IMG/VR virus record: IMGVR_UViG_3300027833_001292
Location: 1-22,162 of that record
Reading direction: 5' to 3' (one strand)
Source: a virus
DNA: 22,162 nt
This document shows positions 1 to 8,908 of this stretch, one piece after another. The position numbers and the translations under genes were made by a program. Under the pieces are notes generated by a model, which did not search any database, had not been told where the DNA came from, and worked only from the letters and a program-made list of their open reading frames with translations. Position 1 is the first letter of the stretch. The number at the start of each line of letters is the position of its first letter.

Positions 1-1
1 T

Positions 2-1210
2 TTAGTTGATTTGTCATGGGTTAATGATCTTACATTGTCTTCTAATGGTAAAGAAATTGTGCCACGAGATTATCAGTTAGATGCTGTTGCACACGCACTT
101 ACAAAGAAACGTGCATTGCTAATATCGCCTACTGCATCTGGTAAATCTCTGATCATTTATCTGATTATTCGTTGGTACTTAGAACGATTTAATAAACGGG
201 TATTAATTATTGTACCTACTACTTCATTGGTACAACAGATGTATTCAGACTTTGGTGATTATAGCCAATTTGATGATACATTTAATCACGAAGAAATGAC
301 TCATAGAATCTATTCAGGCAGACCTAAGTTTGCTGAAAACGAACGAATTATTGTCTCTACCTGGCAGTCGATATATAAGCTGGGCGGTGAGTGGTTTAAT
401 CAATTTGGCACAGTGATCGGTGACGAGGCGCATAACTTTAAAGCTAAGTCTCTTATATCCATACTATCTAAGATGCGTGAAGCTGAATTTAGATTTGGTA
501 CAACAGGCACACTAGACGGAACACAGACACATAAACTCGTATTGGAAGGACACTTCGGACCAGCACATTATGTGACTACAACTAAGAATCTTATGGATTC
601 TGGTGATCTGTCAGAATTAGAGATCTCTATGATTTTGCTAAAGTATCCAGAAGATATACGCAAAGCCTGGGGTAAGAAGAAATACCAAGAGGAAATGGAT
701 TATATCGTTGCATATGAAAAACGCAACAAATTCATTACTAACCTAGCGTTGGATCAAGATGGCAATACTCTTGTTTTGTTTCAATATGTAGAAAAACATG
801 GTAAACCTCTATATGATATGATTAAGAAGAAAGCTCATGCTCGCAGACAGATATTCTATGTGTCAGGTGAGACGGGTGCGGACGTACGTGAAGATATCAG
901 AAAGATAACCGAGACTCAAAAGAATGCTATTATTGTGGCATCACTTGGAACATTCAGTACTGGTGTCAATATTAGAAACTTGCATAATGTTATATTTGCG
1001 AGTCCATCTAAGTCACAAATTAAAGTATTACAATCTATTGGTCGTGGATTACGTAAATCTGATAACGGCCAAGCAACTAAGCTATTCGATCTTGCTGACG
1101 ATCTTCATTGGAAGTCTCGTAAAAACTACACATTGCTTCATGCGGCAGAACGCATGAAGATCTACGGCAAAGAAAAATTTAAATACAAGATATACGAAGT
1201 GGATATATAA
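2..1210 (+). CDS. uvsW: UvsW-like DNA/RNA helicase, 5' end outside the window
   Basis: Superfamily 2 helicase of the T4 UvsW type. In T4 it unwinds R-loops and branched DNA, remodels stalled forks and shuts off origin-dependent replication. The frame is open to the left edge, so the true start lies upstream and about 402 residues are visible, against roughly 500 in T4. Visible motifs are Walker A SPTASGKS (nt 125-148), the Walker B box DEAH (nt 422-433), motif III TTGT near nt 500, and the motif VI arginine box QSIGRGLRKS near nt 1028-1060. The in-frame TTG at nt 11 has no ribosome-binding site and is probably not a start. The stop overlaps the next gene's ATG by one base, so the two are probably co-translated. 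Family assignment is strong, and the name UvsW follows from motif layout and phage context. Confidence 0.93.
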   Translation, partial: LVDLSWVNDLTLSSNGKEIVPRDYQLDAVAHALTKKRALLISPTASGKSLIIYLIIRWYLERFNKRVLIIVPTTSLVQQMYSDFGDYSQFDDTFNHEEMTHRIYSGRPKFAENERIIVSTWQSIYKLGGEWFNQFGTVIGDEAHNFKAKSLISILSKMREAEFRFGTTGTLDGTQTHKLVLEGHFGPAHYVTTTKNLMDSGDLSELEISMILLKYPEDIRKAWGKKKYQEEMDYIVAYEKRNKFITNLALDQDGNTLVLFQYVEKHGKPLYDMIKKKAHARRQIFYVSGETGADVREDIRKITETQKNAIIVASLGTFSTGVNIRNLHNVIFASPSKSQIKVLQSIGRGLRKSDNGQATKLFDLADDLHWKSRKNYTLLHAAERMKIYGKEKFKYKIYEVDI

Positions 1211-1614
1211 TGGACGATAATGTATTAAAAGATATTAACATTCAGCACTTTAAACTAGTGAATGGTGAAGAGTTCATCGGACTGGTTAGAGGCACTGAGA
1301 ACAATAGAATTCTTATAGAGTTTCCTTTAATGCTTAATGTTATGTCATTAGGGGCTGGCAAAGAATCATTTTACTTTACTGAATGGATGCCGATGGCTAG
1401 AGACGAAGTAATCCATGTATATCCAACTACTATTATCACACACTCTGAAGTGACAGATCAATTTAAAGAACACTATATCCGTACGGCTCTTAAGTTTAAA
1501 GAGAAGCCTAACACAGTATATGGTGCTGATGAAGATGATATATATGATGAGATGTTTGATAATGATGATGAGGATTTTGATAACGTAGTAAGTATTAATA
1601 AGACAATACACTAA
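1210..1614 (+). CDS. Sm-like small phage protein (paralogue of the gene at 15350)
   Basis: A 134-residue protein of unproven function. The N-terminal half (about residues 12-65) looks like a small beta-barrel: a KLVNGEEFIGLV strand-turn-strand, then a hydrophobic strand around EFPLMLNV and a FTEWMP segment. It resembles the Sm-like proteins known from cyanophage-type marine phages, and the gene at 15350 has the matching pattern VRISTGEELLCTV. The C-terminal 35 residues are very acidic (runs of D and E) and probably disordered. If the Sm-like reading is right it could bind RNA, but this is inference from pattern and not from a diagnostic motif. It follows uvsW with a one-base overlap, in the same transcription unit. 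A minus-strand promoter just downstream points into this gene. Confidence 0.7.
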   Translation: MDDNVLKDINIQHFKLVNGEEFIGLVRGTENNRILIEFPLMLNVMSLGAGKESFYFTEWMPMARDEVIHVYPTTIITHSEVTDQFKEHYIRTALKFKEKPNTVYGADEDDIYDEMFDNDDEDFDNVVSINKTIH

Positions 1615-1648
1615 TATGGTACCTCTACCCTCAGCAGCATACTCTCTT

Positions 1649-1677
1649 ATTATACCACAGTTTACCCCTTTTGTACA
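1649..1677 (-). promoter_or_regulatory. Minus-strand class I promoter (antisense to the Sm-like gene and uvsW)
   Basis: Read on the minus strand this is TGTACA (1677-1672), a 17-bp spacer ending in TGTGG, and a perfect TATAAT (1654-1649). Sequence and spacing match the nine plus-strand promoters in the window. Transcription would start near 1642 and run left, antisense to the Sm-like gene and uvsW. No convincing minus-strand gene follows; the minus ORFs there look like shadows. It could make an antisense RNA or be a relic of a rearrangement. Confidence 0.7.
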
Positions 1678-1721
1678 CAGTTAATTGCGGTATAAACTAA
1701 AATAAATTAATAAAAAATATG

Positions 1722-1750
1722 TGTACATTTCCTAAGAATCGTGTTATAAT
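1722..1750 (+). promoter_or_regulatory. Class I (early/middle-type) promoter of gene 55
   Basis: TGTACA at 1722-1727, a 17-bp spacer ending in CGTGT, and TATAAT at 1745-1750. The expected start is near 1757, giving a leader of about 30 nt before the ATG at 1786. This is the GTGT variant of the extended -10, shared with the promoters of genes 44 and 43. Confidence 0.85.
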
Positions 1751-1785
1751 AATCTTAACATGGTAAAATATACTAGGAGTATATA

Positions 1786-2388
1786 ATGACTAAGATAAAA
1801 CCAAAGATGAAGCCCCATTACGTCAACAATAGAGAATTCTCTTACTCCGTTGTTGATTACGTGAAAAAGGTTAACGAGGCACAAGAAGCACAGATTGCTT
1901 TACCCATTGTGCCTGACTATATAGCCACATGCTTTCTAAAGATTGCAGAAGGACTATCACACAAATCTAACTTTATCCGATATACCTATCGTGAAGAAAT
2001 GGTAATGGATGCAGTTGAGAATTGTCTTAAAGCAATCACAAACTATAATATTGAAGCAGCAACCCGCACTGGTAACCCTAATGCGTTTGCATACTTTACT
2101 CAAATCTGCTATTATGCATTCTTGCGTCGTATTGCCAAAGAGAAGAAGCAACAAGATATCAAATTCAAATGGATTGAAAAAGCTGGTATCGAAGACTTCC
2201 TATCATATGGCACTGCTGATACTGGTGGATCTCCAATTGGTACTGAACGTGCGTTCGTTGAAGAACTACGTACTCGTATTGATAAGATCCGTGATACCGA
2301 TAACTCACTAAAAGAGTTTGGTAAGCAAGAGAAACAAGCAGAGAAAGAGCGTAAAGCTAAAGGTCTCGAATTGTTTATGGGAGGCTAA
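1786..2388 (+). CDS. 55: Late-transcription sigma factor gp55
   Basis: A 200-residue homologue of T4 gp55 (185 aa), the small sigma-family protein that directs host RNA polymerase to TATAAATA late promoters, working with the sliding clamp gp45 and a co-activator. The middle of the protein carries the family pattern: PDYIATCFLKIAEGLSHKSNF, a predicted helix EEMVMDAVENCLKAITNY, then NAFAYFTQICYYAFLRRIAKEK, which corresponds to the sigma region 2 core and -10 recognition surface. The basic C-terminal tail ends LELFMGG; a hydrophobic C-terminus is where T4 gp55 docks on the clamp. The ATG follows AGGAG with good spacing and a class I promoter. Late boxes upstream of Hsp20, the thermonuclease and tmRNA are its expected targets. 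Confidence 0.9.
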   Translation: MTKIKPKMKPHYVNNREFSYSVVDYVKKVNEAQEAQIALPIVPDYIATCFLKIAEGLSHKSNFIRYTYREEMVMDAVENCLKAITNYNIEAATRTGNPNAFAYFTQICYYAFLRRIAKEKKQQDIKFKWIEKAGIEDFLSYGTADTGGSPIGTERAFVEELRTRIDKIRDTDNSLKEFGKQEKQAEKERKAKGLELFMGG

Positions 2389-2389
2389 T

Positions 2390-3160
2390 ATGCCATATAT
2401 CACTGTATGGGGTAATGGCTATGTAGGCAGTGCATACTCTGACTATCTTGAAGAGAATGGATATCATGTAACTCGTGTTGATCCAGCTCAGGGTTTGCAT
2501 CCTACTCCTTTAGCATATAAACAACCTTCTATCATATGTGTGCCAGCTCCTACTCTTGAAGATGGTACAGTAGACTACTCAATCATTAATGACATTATGT
2601 CACAGATTGAAAAGCCTATTATGATTAAGAGTACAATACTTCCAGACTATGCAAATTATATCGATAGTAATGCGGTATACTCTCCTGAGTTTTTGACTGC
2701 AACAAATGCAGCTGAAGATATCAGGAATCAGAAGGACATGGTTATAGGTGGTGAAAAACCATTGTTCTGGTCAGTATTGTTTGAATCACTCGGTAAAACT
2801 ATTCATAAGACAGATGCAAGAACTGCATCCTTTATGAAGTATACCGTCAACTCATTCCTTGCTACTAAAGTTGCATATATGAACGAACTGTATGATCAAT
2901 ACGGTGGAGATTGGAATGAACTTAAAACACTATTACAATTAGATCCTAGATTAGGCATATCCCACTTAGACGTGCCTGGTCCTACTGGAGAATACGGATA
3001 TGGCGGGGCATGTTTTCCCAAAGATGTACAGGCATTTTTAAGCTATACCAAAGCTAGAGAGTTCAACACTCAAATGAGTATACTAGAACAAGCTAGCATA
3101 TCAAACGAAGAGAACTTAACTGAGCAACGGAGAAAATTATGTCGTACCATGTACTCTTAA
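2390..3160 (+). CDS. UDP-glucose/GDP-mannose 6-dehydrogenase-like protein lacking the C-terminal domain
   Basis: A 256-residue NAD-dependent nucleotide-sugar dehydrogenase of the UDP-glucose/GDP-mannose family, which oxidises the sugar C6 to a uronate. The Rossmann motif GNGYVG is at residues 8-13, CVPAPT near 50, and SPEFL at 98-102. The central-domain helix has catalytic K150 and N154 (FMKYTVNSFLATK), and the catalytic cysteine is C208 in YGYGGACFPKD. The usual enzymes have about 390-450 residues; the whole C-terminal UDP-binding domain is absent, although all visible catalytic residues remain. I take the ATG at 2390, preceded by GGGAGG, over the upstream in-frame ATG at 2318, which lies inside gene 55. 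The 3' end overlaps the SDR gene by 22 nt, so the pair is probably coupled and may act in phage or host surface sugar modification (inference). Confidence 0.85.
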   Translation: MPYITVWGNGYVGSAYSDYLEENGYHVTRVDPAQGLHPTPLAYKQPSIICVPAPTLEDGTVDYSIINDIMSQIEKPIMIKSTILPDYANYIDSNAVYSPEFLTATNAAEDIRNQKDMVIGGEKPLFWSVLFESLGKTIHKTDARTASFMKYTVNSFLATKVAYMNELYDQYGGDWNELKTLLQLDPRLGISHLDVPGPTGEYGYGGACFPKDVQAFLSYTKAREFNTQMSILEQASISNEENLTEQRRKLCRTMYS

Positions 3161-3873
3161 CCGGCCATGAAGGCTATGTTGGATCACATTTAACTAAAGC
3201 ACTTGCTGAACGAGATGTTATAGTAGGAACATTTCACGGAGATTTGCTTGACGTTGATTGGGAGAAGCAAGAAAAGAAATTCGATATGGTTATCCATCTC
3301 GCTGGTCTTGCTGGAGTTCGACGATCTTTTAAAGAACCACAAGAATACTATAAGAACAATGTTGAACTATCTAGACGAATCTTTAAGTACTGTGAGCGTA
3401 CACGTACAGAAGTGGTTTATGCTTCATCGTCTAATGCTCATGAATGGTGGTTAAATCCGTATGCTACTACTAAACAGATGATTGAAGAAATGGCATCGAT
3501 GCTTTCTATTAAACACATTGGTATGAGATTTCATACAGTGTGGCCAGGGCGTGAAGATATGTTATATAAGCGATTGCAAAAAGGTTCTGTTGATTATATT
3601 AATGAAGATCACTTCAGAGATTGGATTCATATTGAAGATTTATGCAATGCTATATGTACAATCGTTCAAAAATGTTATATAATAGACCAATCAGTTGTTG
3701 ATGTTGGCACAGGTCACGTCACGCCGGTTGCACAACTTGCTAAGAAGTTTGACTTCAAAGGTGAATGGCGTAGCGGTGAAGCGCCAGGTGAGCGTATGGC
3801 AACGCGAGCTGATATAGATTATTTACTTGCTTTAGGTTGGACTCCTGAGCACAATATTATGAATGAAGGTTAA
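3139..3873 (+). CDS. NAD-dependent epimerase/dehydratase (extended SDR)
   Basis: A 244-residue extended short-chain dehydrogenase/reductase of the nucleotide-sugar epimerase/dehydratase group. The nucleotide-binding motif TGHEGYVGSHL has GxxGxxG at residues 9-15. HLAGLAGVR lies near 53-61, the catalytic serine region ASSSN at 95-99, and the YxxxK pair is Y108 and K112 (YATTK). A later DWIHIEDL segment matches the RDfihveDl pattern of UDP-sugar epimerases. It is shorter than typical UDP-glucose 4-epimerases (about 310-340), mostly in the C-terminal substrate domain. It overlaps the dehydrogenase gene by 22 nt, and ACGGAGA precedes the ATG. Substrate cannot be read from the sequence; a pathway with the upstream dehydrogenase is likely. 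Confidence 0.88.
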   Translation: MSYHVLLTGHEGYVGSHLTKALAERDVIVGTFHGDLLDVDWEKQEKKFDMVIHLAGLAGVRRSFKEPQEYYKNNVELSRRIFKYCERTRTEVVYASSSNAHEWWLNPYATTKQMIEEMASMLSIKHIGMRFHTVWPGREDMLYKRLQKGSVDYINEDHFRDWIHIEDLCNAICTIVQKCYIIDQSVVDVGTGHVTPVAQLAKKFDFKGEWRSGEAPGERMATRADIDYLLALGWTPEHNIMNEG

Positions 3874-3881
3874 ACTAACAT

Positions 3882-4943
3882 ATGAAAGTAGCAATACTAA
3901 ATGACACTCATTGCGGGTGTCGCAACTCATCAGATATTTTTATTAAGTACCAGGAGCGCTTCTATCAAGAAGTGTTCTTTCCGTACTTGGAAGAGCATGG
4001 CATCACTCAGATCTTGCATCTAGGTGATTACTATGACCATCGAAAGTATGTGAACTTTAAAGCACTGAATTCAAATCGCAAAGTCTTCCTTGATACAATT
4101 CGTGAGAAAGGAATTCATATGGACATAATTCCTGGCAATCATGATGTGTTCTATAAGAATACTAATGATCTATGCTCTTTAAAGGAATTGTTAGGCCATT
4201 ATACGTCCAATGTGAACATTATCATGAAGCCGAAAGTGCTGAACTATGATGGGTGTGACGTTGCTGTAGTGCCATGGATTAACAACGAAAACTATGCTGA
4301 ATACACTGACTTTATAAAGAACTGCAAAGCATCTATCATTGGCGCACATCTTGAGCTAGTCGGATTTGATATGATGAAAGGTATGCCAAACACCCATGGT
4401 ATGGGTACTGAATTATTCGATCGTTTTGAATTAGTAATGTCTGGTCATTTCCATACTAAGTCTAATCAAGGTAATATCCACTATCTTGGTAGTCAAATGG
4501 AGTTTACATGGTCAGATGCACACGACAATAAGTTCTTCCATGTTCTTGATACTGAAACACGTGAACTGACACCTGTAAGAAATCCTATAACTATTTTTCA
4601 AAAAGTAGTGTACGATGACCGAAAAACAGTGTATAATGATTACAATGTAGAAACTCTACGTGATAAGTTTGTTAAAGTAGTCGTTGTTAATAAGTCTGAA
4701 CCATACTTGTTTGATCGATTCATTGACCGTATCCAAGGAGTAGATACTAATGAATTGAAGATTGCTGAAACCTTTGATGAGTTTATGGGTGAGAATGTGG
4801 ATGATTCCGATATCTCTATCGAGGATACCACTACCTTGCTTGACTCATATGTAGATGCAGTTGAAACAGACCTGGATAAAGATAGGATTAAGAATATGAT
4901 GCGTGGTTTATATGTAGAAGCACAGAATCAGGAGATCATTTAG
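3882..4943 (+). CDS. 47: Recombination endonuclease subunit gp47 (Mre11-like)
   Basis: A 353-residue calcineurin-type metallophosphoesterase matching T4 gp47 (339 aa), the nuclease subunit of the gp46/gp47 complex that resects DNA ends for recombination-dependent replication. Metal-binding motifs appear in the canonical Mre11 order: D8 and H10 (NDTH), GDYYDHR at 48-54, GNHD at 85-88, GAHLE in the middle, and GHFH near 188-191. The acidic C-terminal part probably forms the gp46-contact region. The gene lies 8 nt after the SDR gene and one base before gene 46. The weak Shine-Dalgarno (GAAGG) comes from the end of the preceding gene, suggesting coupled translation. Confidence 0.95.
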   Translation: MKVAILNDTHCGCRNSSDIFIKYQERFYQEVFFPYLEEHGITQILHLGDYYDHRKYVNFKALNSNRKVFLDTIREKGIHMDIIPGNHDVFYKNTNDLCSLKELLGHYTSNVNIIMKPKVLNYDGCDVAVVPWINNENYAEYTDFIKNCKASIIGAHLELVGFDMMKGMPNTHGMGTELFDRFELVMSGHFHTKSNQGNIHYLGSQMEFTWSDAHDNKFFHVLDTETRELTPVRNPITIFQKVVYDDRKTVYNDYNVETLRDKFVKVVVVNKSEPYLFDRFIDRIQGVDTNELKIAETFDEFMGENVDDSDISIEDTTTLLDSYVDAVETDLDKDRIKNMMRGLYVEAQNQEII

Positions 4944-4944
4944 T

Positions 4945-6660
4945 ATGATTAAGTTTAAGAGTATCTCATGGCAGAACTTTCTGTCAACTGGAAATGAGAC
5001 TACTGTTGTGCAGTTAGACCGATCACCAACTACATTGATTGTAGGACAAAACGGTGCAGGCAAATCAACGATGCTAGATGCTTTGTCATTTAGTTTGTTC
5101 GGTAAGCCACATCGTGATATTAATAAACCACAATTAGTTAACACTATTAACAATAAGAATTGCGTTGTTGAAATTGAATTCGACGTAGGTATCCATAGCT
5201 TTAAGATTGTACGTGGCATTAAGCCAAGTAAGTTTGAGATTTATCAGAACGGCAATATGATTAATCAGTCTTCTATGGCAAGAGACTATCAGAAGTTCCT
5301 TGAACAGAACATCCTAAAGCTTAATCATAAATCATTCCACCAGATCGTGGTGCTTGGTTCATCTTCGTTTATCCCTTTCATGCAGCTCCCGGGTGGGCAC
5401 AGGCGTGACGTGATAGAAGATCTATTAGACATTAATATCTTCTCTAAGATGAATGGTATTCTCAAAGAACGTAGTGCAAGAATTAAAGAAGATCTTAAGG
5501 ACATTAACTATAATCTAGATCTGCTAAAAGAAAAGATTACTATTCAAAAGAAGTATATCCGAGATATTGCTCAAATGAATGATGATCAGATTCGTTCTAA
5601 GCGTGATAATATCGTTGCATTCCAAGGTGAAATCAATGAGATGCAAGAGTCTAATAATCAATATAGTATCACTATTGAGAATCTACAAGATGGATTATCA
5701 GATCGATTAAAAGCTGCTCATAACAAGCGTCAATCATTGATGCATTATCAAGCTCAGTTCCAGCAGCAAATGAATACTGTTGTTAAGGATGCAAAGTTCT
5801 ATGAGAACAACGATCAATGTCCTACATGCACTCAGGATATAGATGTAGCCATTAAAGCCGAAAAGCTTGAATCATCACAGATCAGAGCTAAAGAACTACA
5901 AGAAGGTATGTCTAAAGCAAATGAGCAAGGTGATTTAATAGAGACTACTATTGAAGAATTGAATGATATTGCTGAAAAGGTTAGAAACAATACTGCTGTT
6001 ATTACTACAAACAATCGTGATATCTCTCGTCTTCAAAGTCAGATCAATAATCTAGAAACTGATATCACTGATCTTAGTTCTCGAGAAGGAGATCTAGGTC
6101 AGGCAAATAGCGATCTGGATACTCATACTAATAATCGTGATAGCCTCTCAGAGAAGAAGCTTACAATGCTAGATGAGCGTTCATACAACGATGCTGCAGC
6201 AGAGATGCTAAAAGATGGCGGTATCAAGACAAAGGTTGTTAAAGAATATCTTCCTGTGATGAATAAACTTATAAATAATTACTTGCAGGTATTAGACTTC
6301 TTTGTAGCATTTGATCTAGATGAGAACTTTACTGAGACTATTCGTTCTCGCCATAGAGATACATTTAACTATGCGTCATTCTCTGAAGGTGAGAAGCAGC
6401 GTATCGATTTGGCACTGTTATTCACATGGCGTCAGATTGCACGTATGAAGAATTCAACGTCTACAAACCTGTTAGTGCTAGACGAGACATTTGATTCGTC
6501 ACTTGATCATGATGGTGTAGATAATCTAATGAAGATTCTTGGTACCCTTGAAGATGATAGTAATGTATTTGTTATATCACATAAGGGTGATTTGCTAGAT
6601 GGTAAGTTCAGATCTAAGATTGAATTCACTAAAGAGCATAATTTCTCAAAAATAAGCTAA
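4945..6660 (+). CDS. 46: Recombination endonuclease subunit gp46 (Rad50-like)
   Basis: A 571-residue SMC/Rad50-type ATPase, close in length to T4 gp46 (560). Together with gp47 it processes double-strand ends. Walker A GQNGAGKS is at residues 34-41 and a Q-loop region lies near 130. Long coiled-coil arms flank a zinc-hook CPTC at about 292-295. The ABC signature FSEGEKQR is near 478-485, and Walker B LLVLDETF near 509-516, followed by a D-loop and an ISHK switch histidine. Every expected element is present, so the complex is probably functional. Start ATG at 4945, one base after the gene 47 stop. A class I promoter follows the stop, closing this operon. Confidence 0.95.
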   Translation: MIKFKSISWQNFLSTGNETTVVQLDRSPTTLIVGQNGAGKSTMLDALSFSLFGKPHRDINKPQLVNTINNKNCVVEIEFDVGIHSFKIVRGIKPSKFEIYQNGNMINQSSMARDYQKFLEQNILKLNHKSFHQIVVLGSSSFIPFMQLPGGHRRDVIEDLLDINIFSKMNGILKERSARIKEDLKDINYNLDLLKEKITIQKKYIRDIAQMNDDQIRSKRDNIVAFQGEINEMQESNNQYSITIENLQDGLSDRLKAAHNKRQSLMHYQAQFQQQMNTVVKDAKFYENNDQCPTCTQDIDVAIKAEKLESSQIRAKELQEGMSKANEQGDLIETTIEELNDIAEKVRNNTAVITTNNRDISRLQSQINNLETDITDLSSREGDLGQANSDLDTHTNNRDSLSEKKLTMLDERSYNDAAAEMLKDGGIKTKVVKEYLPVMNKLINNYLQVLDFFVAFDLDENFTETIRSRHRDTFNYASFSEGEKQRIDLALLFTWRQIARMKNSTSTNLLVLDETFDSSLDHDGVDNLMKILGTLEDDSNVFVISHKGDLLDGKFRSKIEFTKEHNFSKIS

Positions 6661-6688
6661 TTATTTACACTTTTTTACAAATTAACTG

Positions 6689-6717
6689 TGTACATCCTTA
6701 TTTAACTGTGGTATAAT
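6689..6717 (+). promoter_or_regulatory. Class I promoter of the VWA/CobT-like gene
   Basis: TGTACA at 6689-6694, 17 bp ending in TGTGG, and TATAAT at 6712-6717. The expected start near 6724 argues for translation from the ATG at 6746 behind TGAGGAGAG rather than the in-frame ATG at 6731. The upstream AT-rich stretch resembles that of the promoters at 8958 and 14704. Confidence 0.87.
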
Positions 6718-6745
6718 GGTACCATAATCAATGAGGAGAGACATA

Positions 6746-8908
6746 ATGATTAGTACATCACAAACAACCTTAGCTAAATTATTGGCTAAAGAGAACATTG
6801 AAGTCCAGCATGGCAATTTCCGCACTGCGTTCTTTGATGTTGAAAAGCGTATTCTAGGTCTACCATTATGGAAAGACCGTGGCAAGGACGTATATGACTT
6901 ACTGACCGGCCACGAAGTAGGACACGCTTTATATACACCAGCCGAAGGATGGCATGACTCTACGTCAGAAATCCCAGGCATACCGCGTTCATACGTAAAC
7001 GTTGTTGAAGACGTACGTATTGAAAAACTTGTACAGCGCCAGTATCCTGGTCTTGTCTCCTCATTTAAGCGAGGATATGCTGTGTTGTATAAGGAAGATT
7101 TCTTCCAGATCGCAGGCGTTGATCTCTCCTCACGCAATGTTGTTGATCGTATTAACATCAAAGCAAAATGCCGCGATCTGGTTGAAGTCAGTTTTTCTGC
7201 GCAAGAACAACCAATTGTAAATCAAGTTATGGCTGTCGAAACATGGGAAGATGTTATCGAAGCATGCAAAGCTTTATATGAATTTATGAAGGATCAACAG
7301 GAACAAAATGAAGAAAATAAACCACAGTATTCTTTCCCTGATGAGGATGATCAAGGAGAAGATGAACTATCGAATAGCGATTTTTCGCAGGATAATTCTC
7401 AGGTGGAGAATTCAGAGACAACTGAACAGGATTCAGAAGAAGATGAATCTGGATCCGGCATGGTCACAACTCAAGCATCCGATGCCGAAAAAACCGGAGA
7501 AGATTTCTCACAAGTAAATGATGAATCTGATATCACGAAAGTTAAATCTGATGAAGCATTTAGAGATAATGAGCATAAGCTGCTAGAAGGTGATCAAGGA
7601 TTACAGCCTATATTTGCAAACGGCATTAGTCGAGAGCAACTAAATCGTACTGTAATACCATACGCTGAAGTTAAAAAGTGTCGTGAAAAAAATGCCGATT
7701 TCTCTTTGCAAATGGTTGCATCTAATCCATATTATGGATACAGCGATGTCAATGTAAATGATGTTATTGCTAAGTTTGAAAAAGATACTAAGTCTGTAGT
7801 GTCAATTATGGCAAAAGAATTTGAAATGCGTAAGGCTGCATATCGTTTAAAGCGTGCTCAAACTTCTCGTTCAGGCGCTATTAATGTTAATAAGCTTCAC
7901 AGCTATAAATTCAATGATGATATCTTTGCAAAAATAACTAACCTAGCAGATGCTAAATCTCATGGTATGGTTATGTTTATCGATTATTCTGGATCAATGT
8001 CAAAAGTAATTGGTAAAATCATTCGTCAAACTCTTACACTTGTAGACTTCTGTTCTAAGGTTAATATTCCTTTTGTTGTATATGGATTTACTAGCAGGTA
8101 TGAGCACGAAGATCATAAAGATTTTCCTGGAAATGTATTTGCTGATGGAGCTGGAGTATTTGAATTGATATCATCCAGCCTTAGCCGTGCTGAGATTAAG
8201 AATGCTCGTGAGGTATTACTTCGTCAGTCTATAGATCTTGACGTTTCATATCGTTCACCTCTAATGTCTAAGTATGAATCTTTAGGATCTACTCCTTTAT
8301 TTGAAACTATTCTTTGTGCCGAATACATCATTACTGACTTTAAAGCCAAGCATGGTATTCAGAAAGTAAACGTTGTATTCTTAACTGATGGTGATGGCGA
8401 TCCATTAGAAACATATAACAATGATTGGATATCTGATGATAATAAACTGCCATCATCAGGCTGGCGTTGTGGTTATAATATTCGTATGAACAGCGGTATG
8501 GTTAAAGCTTCAGATCGTTATGACTTAGGTCCTGCTTTATTAGGACAACTTAAGAAAATCAAAGGTGTAACAACAATAGGTTTCTATGTATGTACTGATA
8601 CGTATGGTTGGAAAAATCAAATGTACAGAGCTTATCGTAGCACATACTGTTCAACTGAAATTATGGCAGATGCTCGCAAATCATATAACAGTAATAAGTT
8701 TATATCTCTTAATGGCAAACTTGGATACGATAAGTACTTCTTATTGAACGGTAAAGCATTAAGTACTGATACCGAAGAGTTATCTTTGGATACTGATTAC
8801 TCAGCATCAGCTACTAAAGCTCAGATCACAAGAGCATTTAAGAAGCATACTTCTTCTAAGAAAGGAAACAAAGTACTTGCTACTCAGTTTGCTACATTAG
8901 TAGCGTAA
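6746..8908 (+). CDS. CobT-like protein: HExxH domain, acidic linker, von Willebrand A domain
   Basis: A 720-residue protein with three visible parts. Residues 1-180 carry a zinc-metallopeptidase-like HEVGH at 56-60, followed by NVVEDVRIE at 85-93, a possible third metal ligand. Residues about 185-275 form a very acidic, low-complexity linker. From about 360 there is a basic helix and a von Willebrand A domain with a complete MIDAS DYSGS at 413-417 and a second acidic loop TDGDGDP near 547. This layout matches CobT/CoxE-like VWA partners of MoxR-type AAA+ ATPases, and such an ATPase is encoded at 9178. The pair probably acts as a chaperone or remodelling machine. A true cobalt chelatase is unlikely, as no other cobalamin gene is visible. 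Peptidase activity is inferred from the motif only. Start chosen at 6746 for its TGAGGAGAG site. Confidence 0.82.
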   Translation: MISTSQTTLAKLLAKENIEVQHGNFRTAFFDVEKRILGLPLWKDRGKDVYDLLTGHEVGHALYTPAEGWHDSTSEIPGIPRSYVNVVEDVRIEKLVQRQYPGLVSSFKRGYAVLYKEDFFQIAGVDLSSRNVVDRINIKAKCRDLVEVSFSAQEQPIVNQVMAVETWEDVIEACKALYEFMKDQQEQNEENKPQYSFPDEDDQGEDELSNSDFSQDNSQVENSETTEQDSEEDESGSGMVTTQASDAEKTGEDFSQVNDESDITKVKSDEAFRDNEHKLLEGDQGLQPIFANGISREQLNRTVIPYAEVKKCREKNADFSLQMVASNPYYGYSDVNVNDVIAKFEKDTKSVVSIMAKEFEMRKAAYRLKRAQTSRSGAINVNKLHSYKFNDDIFAKITNLADAKSHGMVMFIDYSGSMSKVIGKIIRQTLTLVDFCSKVNIPFVVYGFTSRYEHEDHKDFPGNVFADGAGVFELISSSLSRAEIKNAREVLLRQSIDLDVSYRSPLMSKYESLGSTPLFETILCAEYIITDFKAKHGIQKVNVVFLTDGDGDPLETYNNDWISDDNKLPSSGWRCGYNIRMNSGMVKASDRYDLGPALLGQLKKIKGVTTIGFYVCTDTYGWKNQMYRAYRSTYCSTEIMADARKSYNSNKFISLNGKLGYDKYFLLNGKALSTDTEELSLDTDYSASATKAQITRAFKKHTSSKKGNKVLATQFATLVA

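Noticed and set aside
1366-1611. Minus-strand 81-codon ORF downstream of the minus promoter
   Set aside because: It is a low-complexity Ile/Tyr-rich translation of the antisense of an acidic coding region, with a GTG start and no ribosome site. It is best explained as a shadow of the Sm-like gene.
1691-1696. TATAAA as a further -10 box before gene 55
   Set aside because: The TGTACA upstream is only 13 bp away, and no hexamer sits at 17 bp. The proper promoter is at 1722-1750.
6266-6273. TATAAATA inside gene 46
   Set aside because: It lies within coding sequence with no gene start close downstream, so it is probably a chance match in AT-rich codons.
6682-7161. Minus-strand 159-codon ORF opposite the VWA gene
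   Set aside because: It overlaps a clear plus-strand gene and promoter, and shows no recognisable motif or ribosome site.
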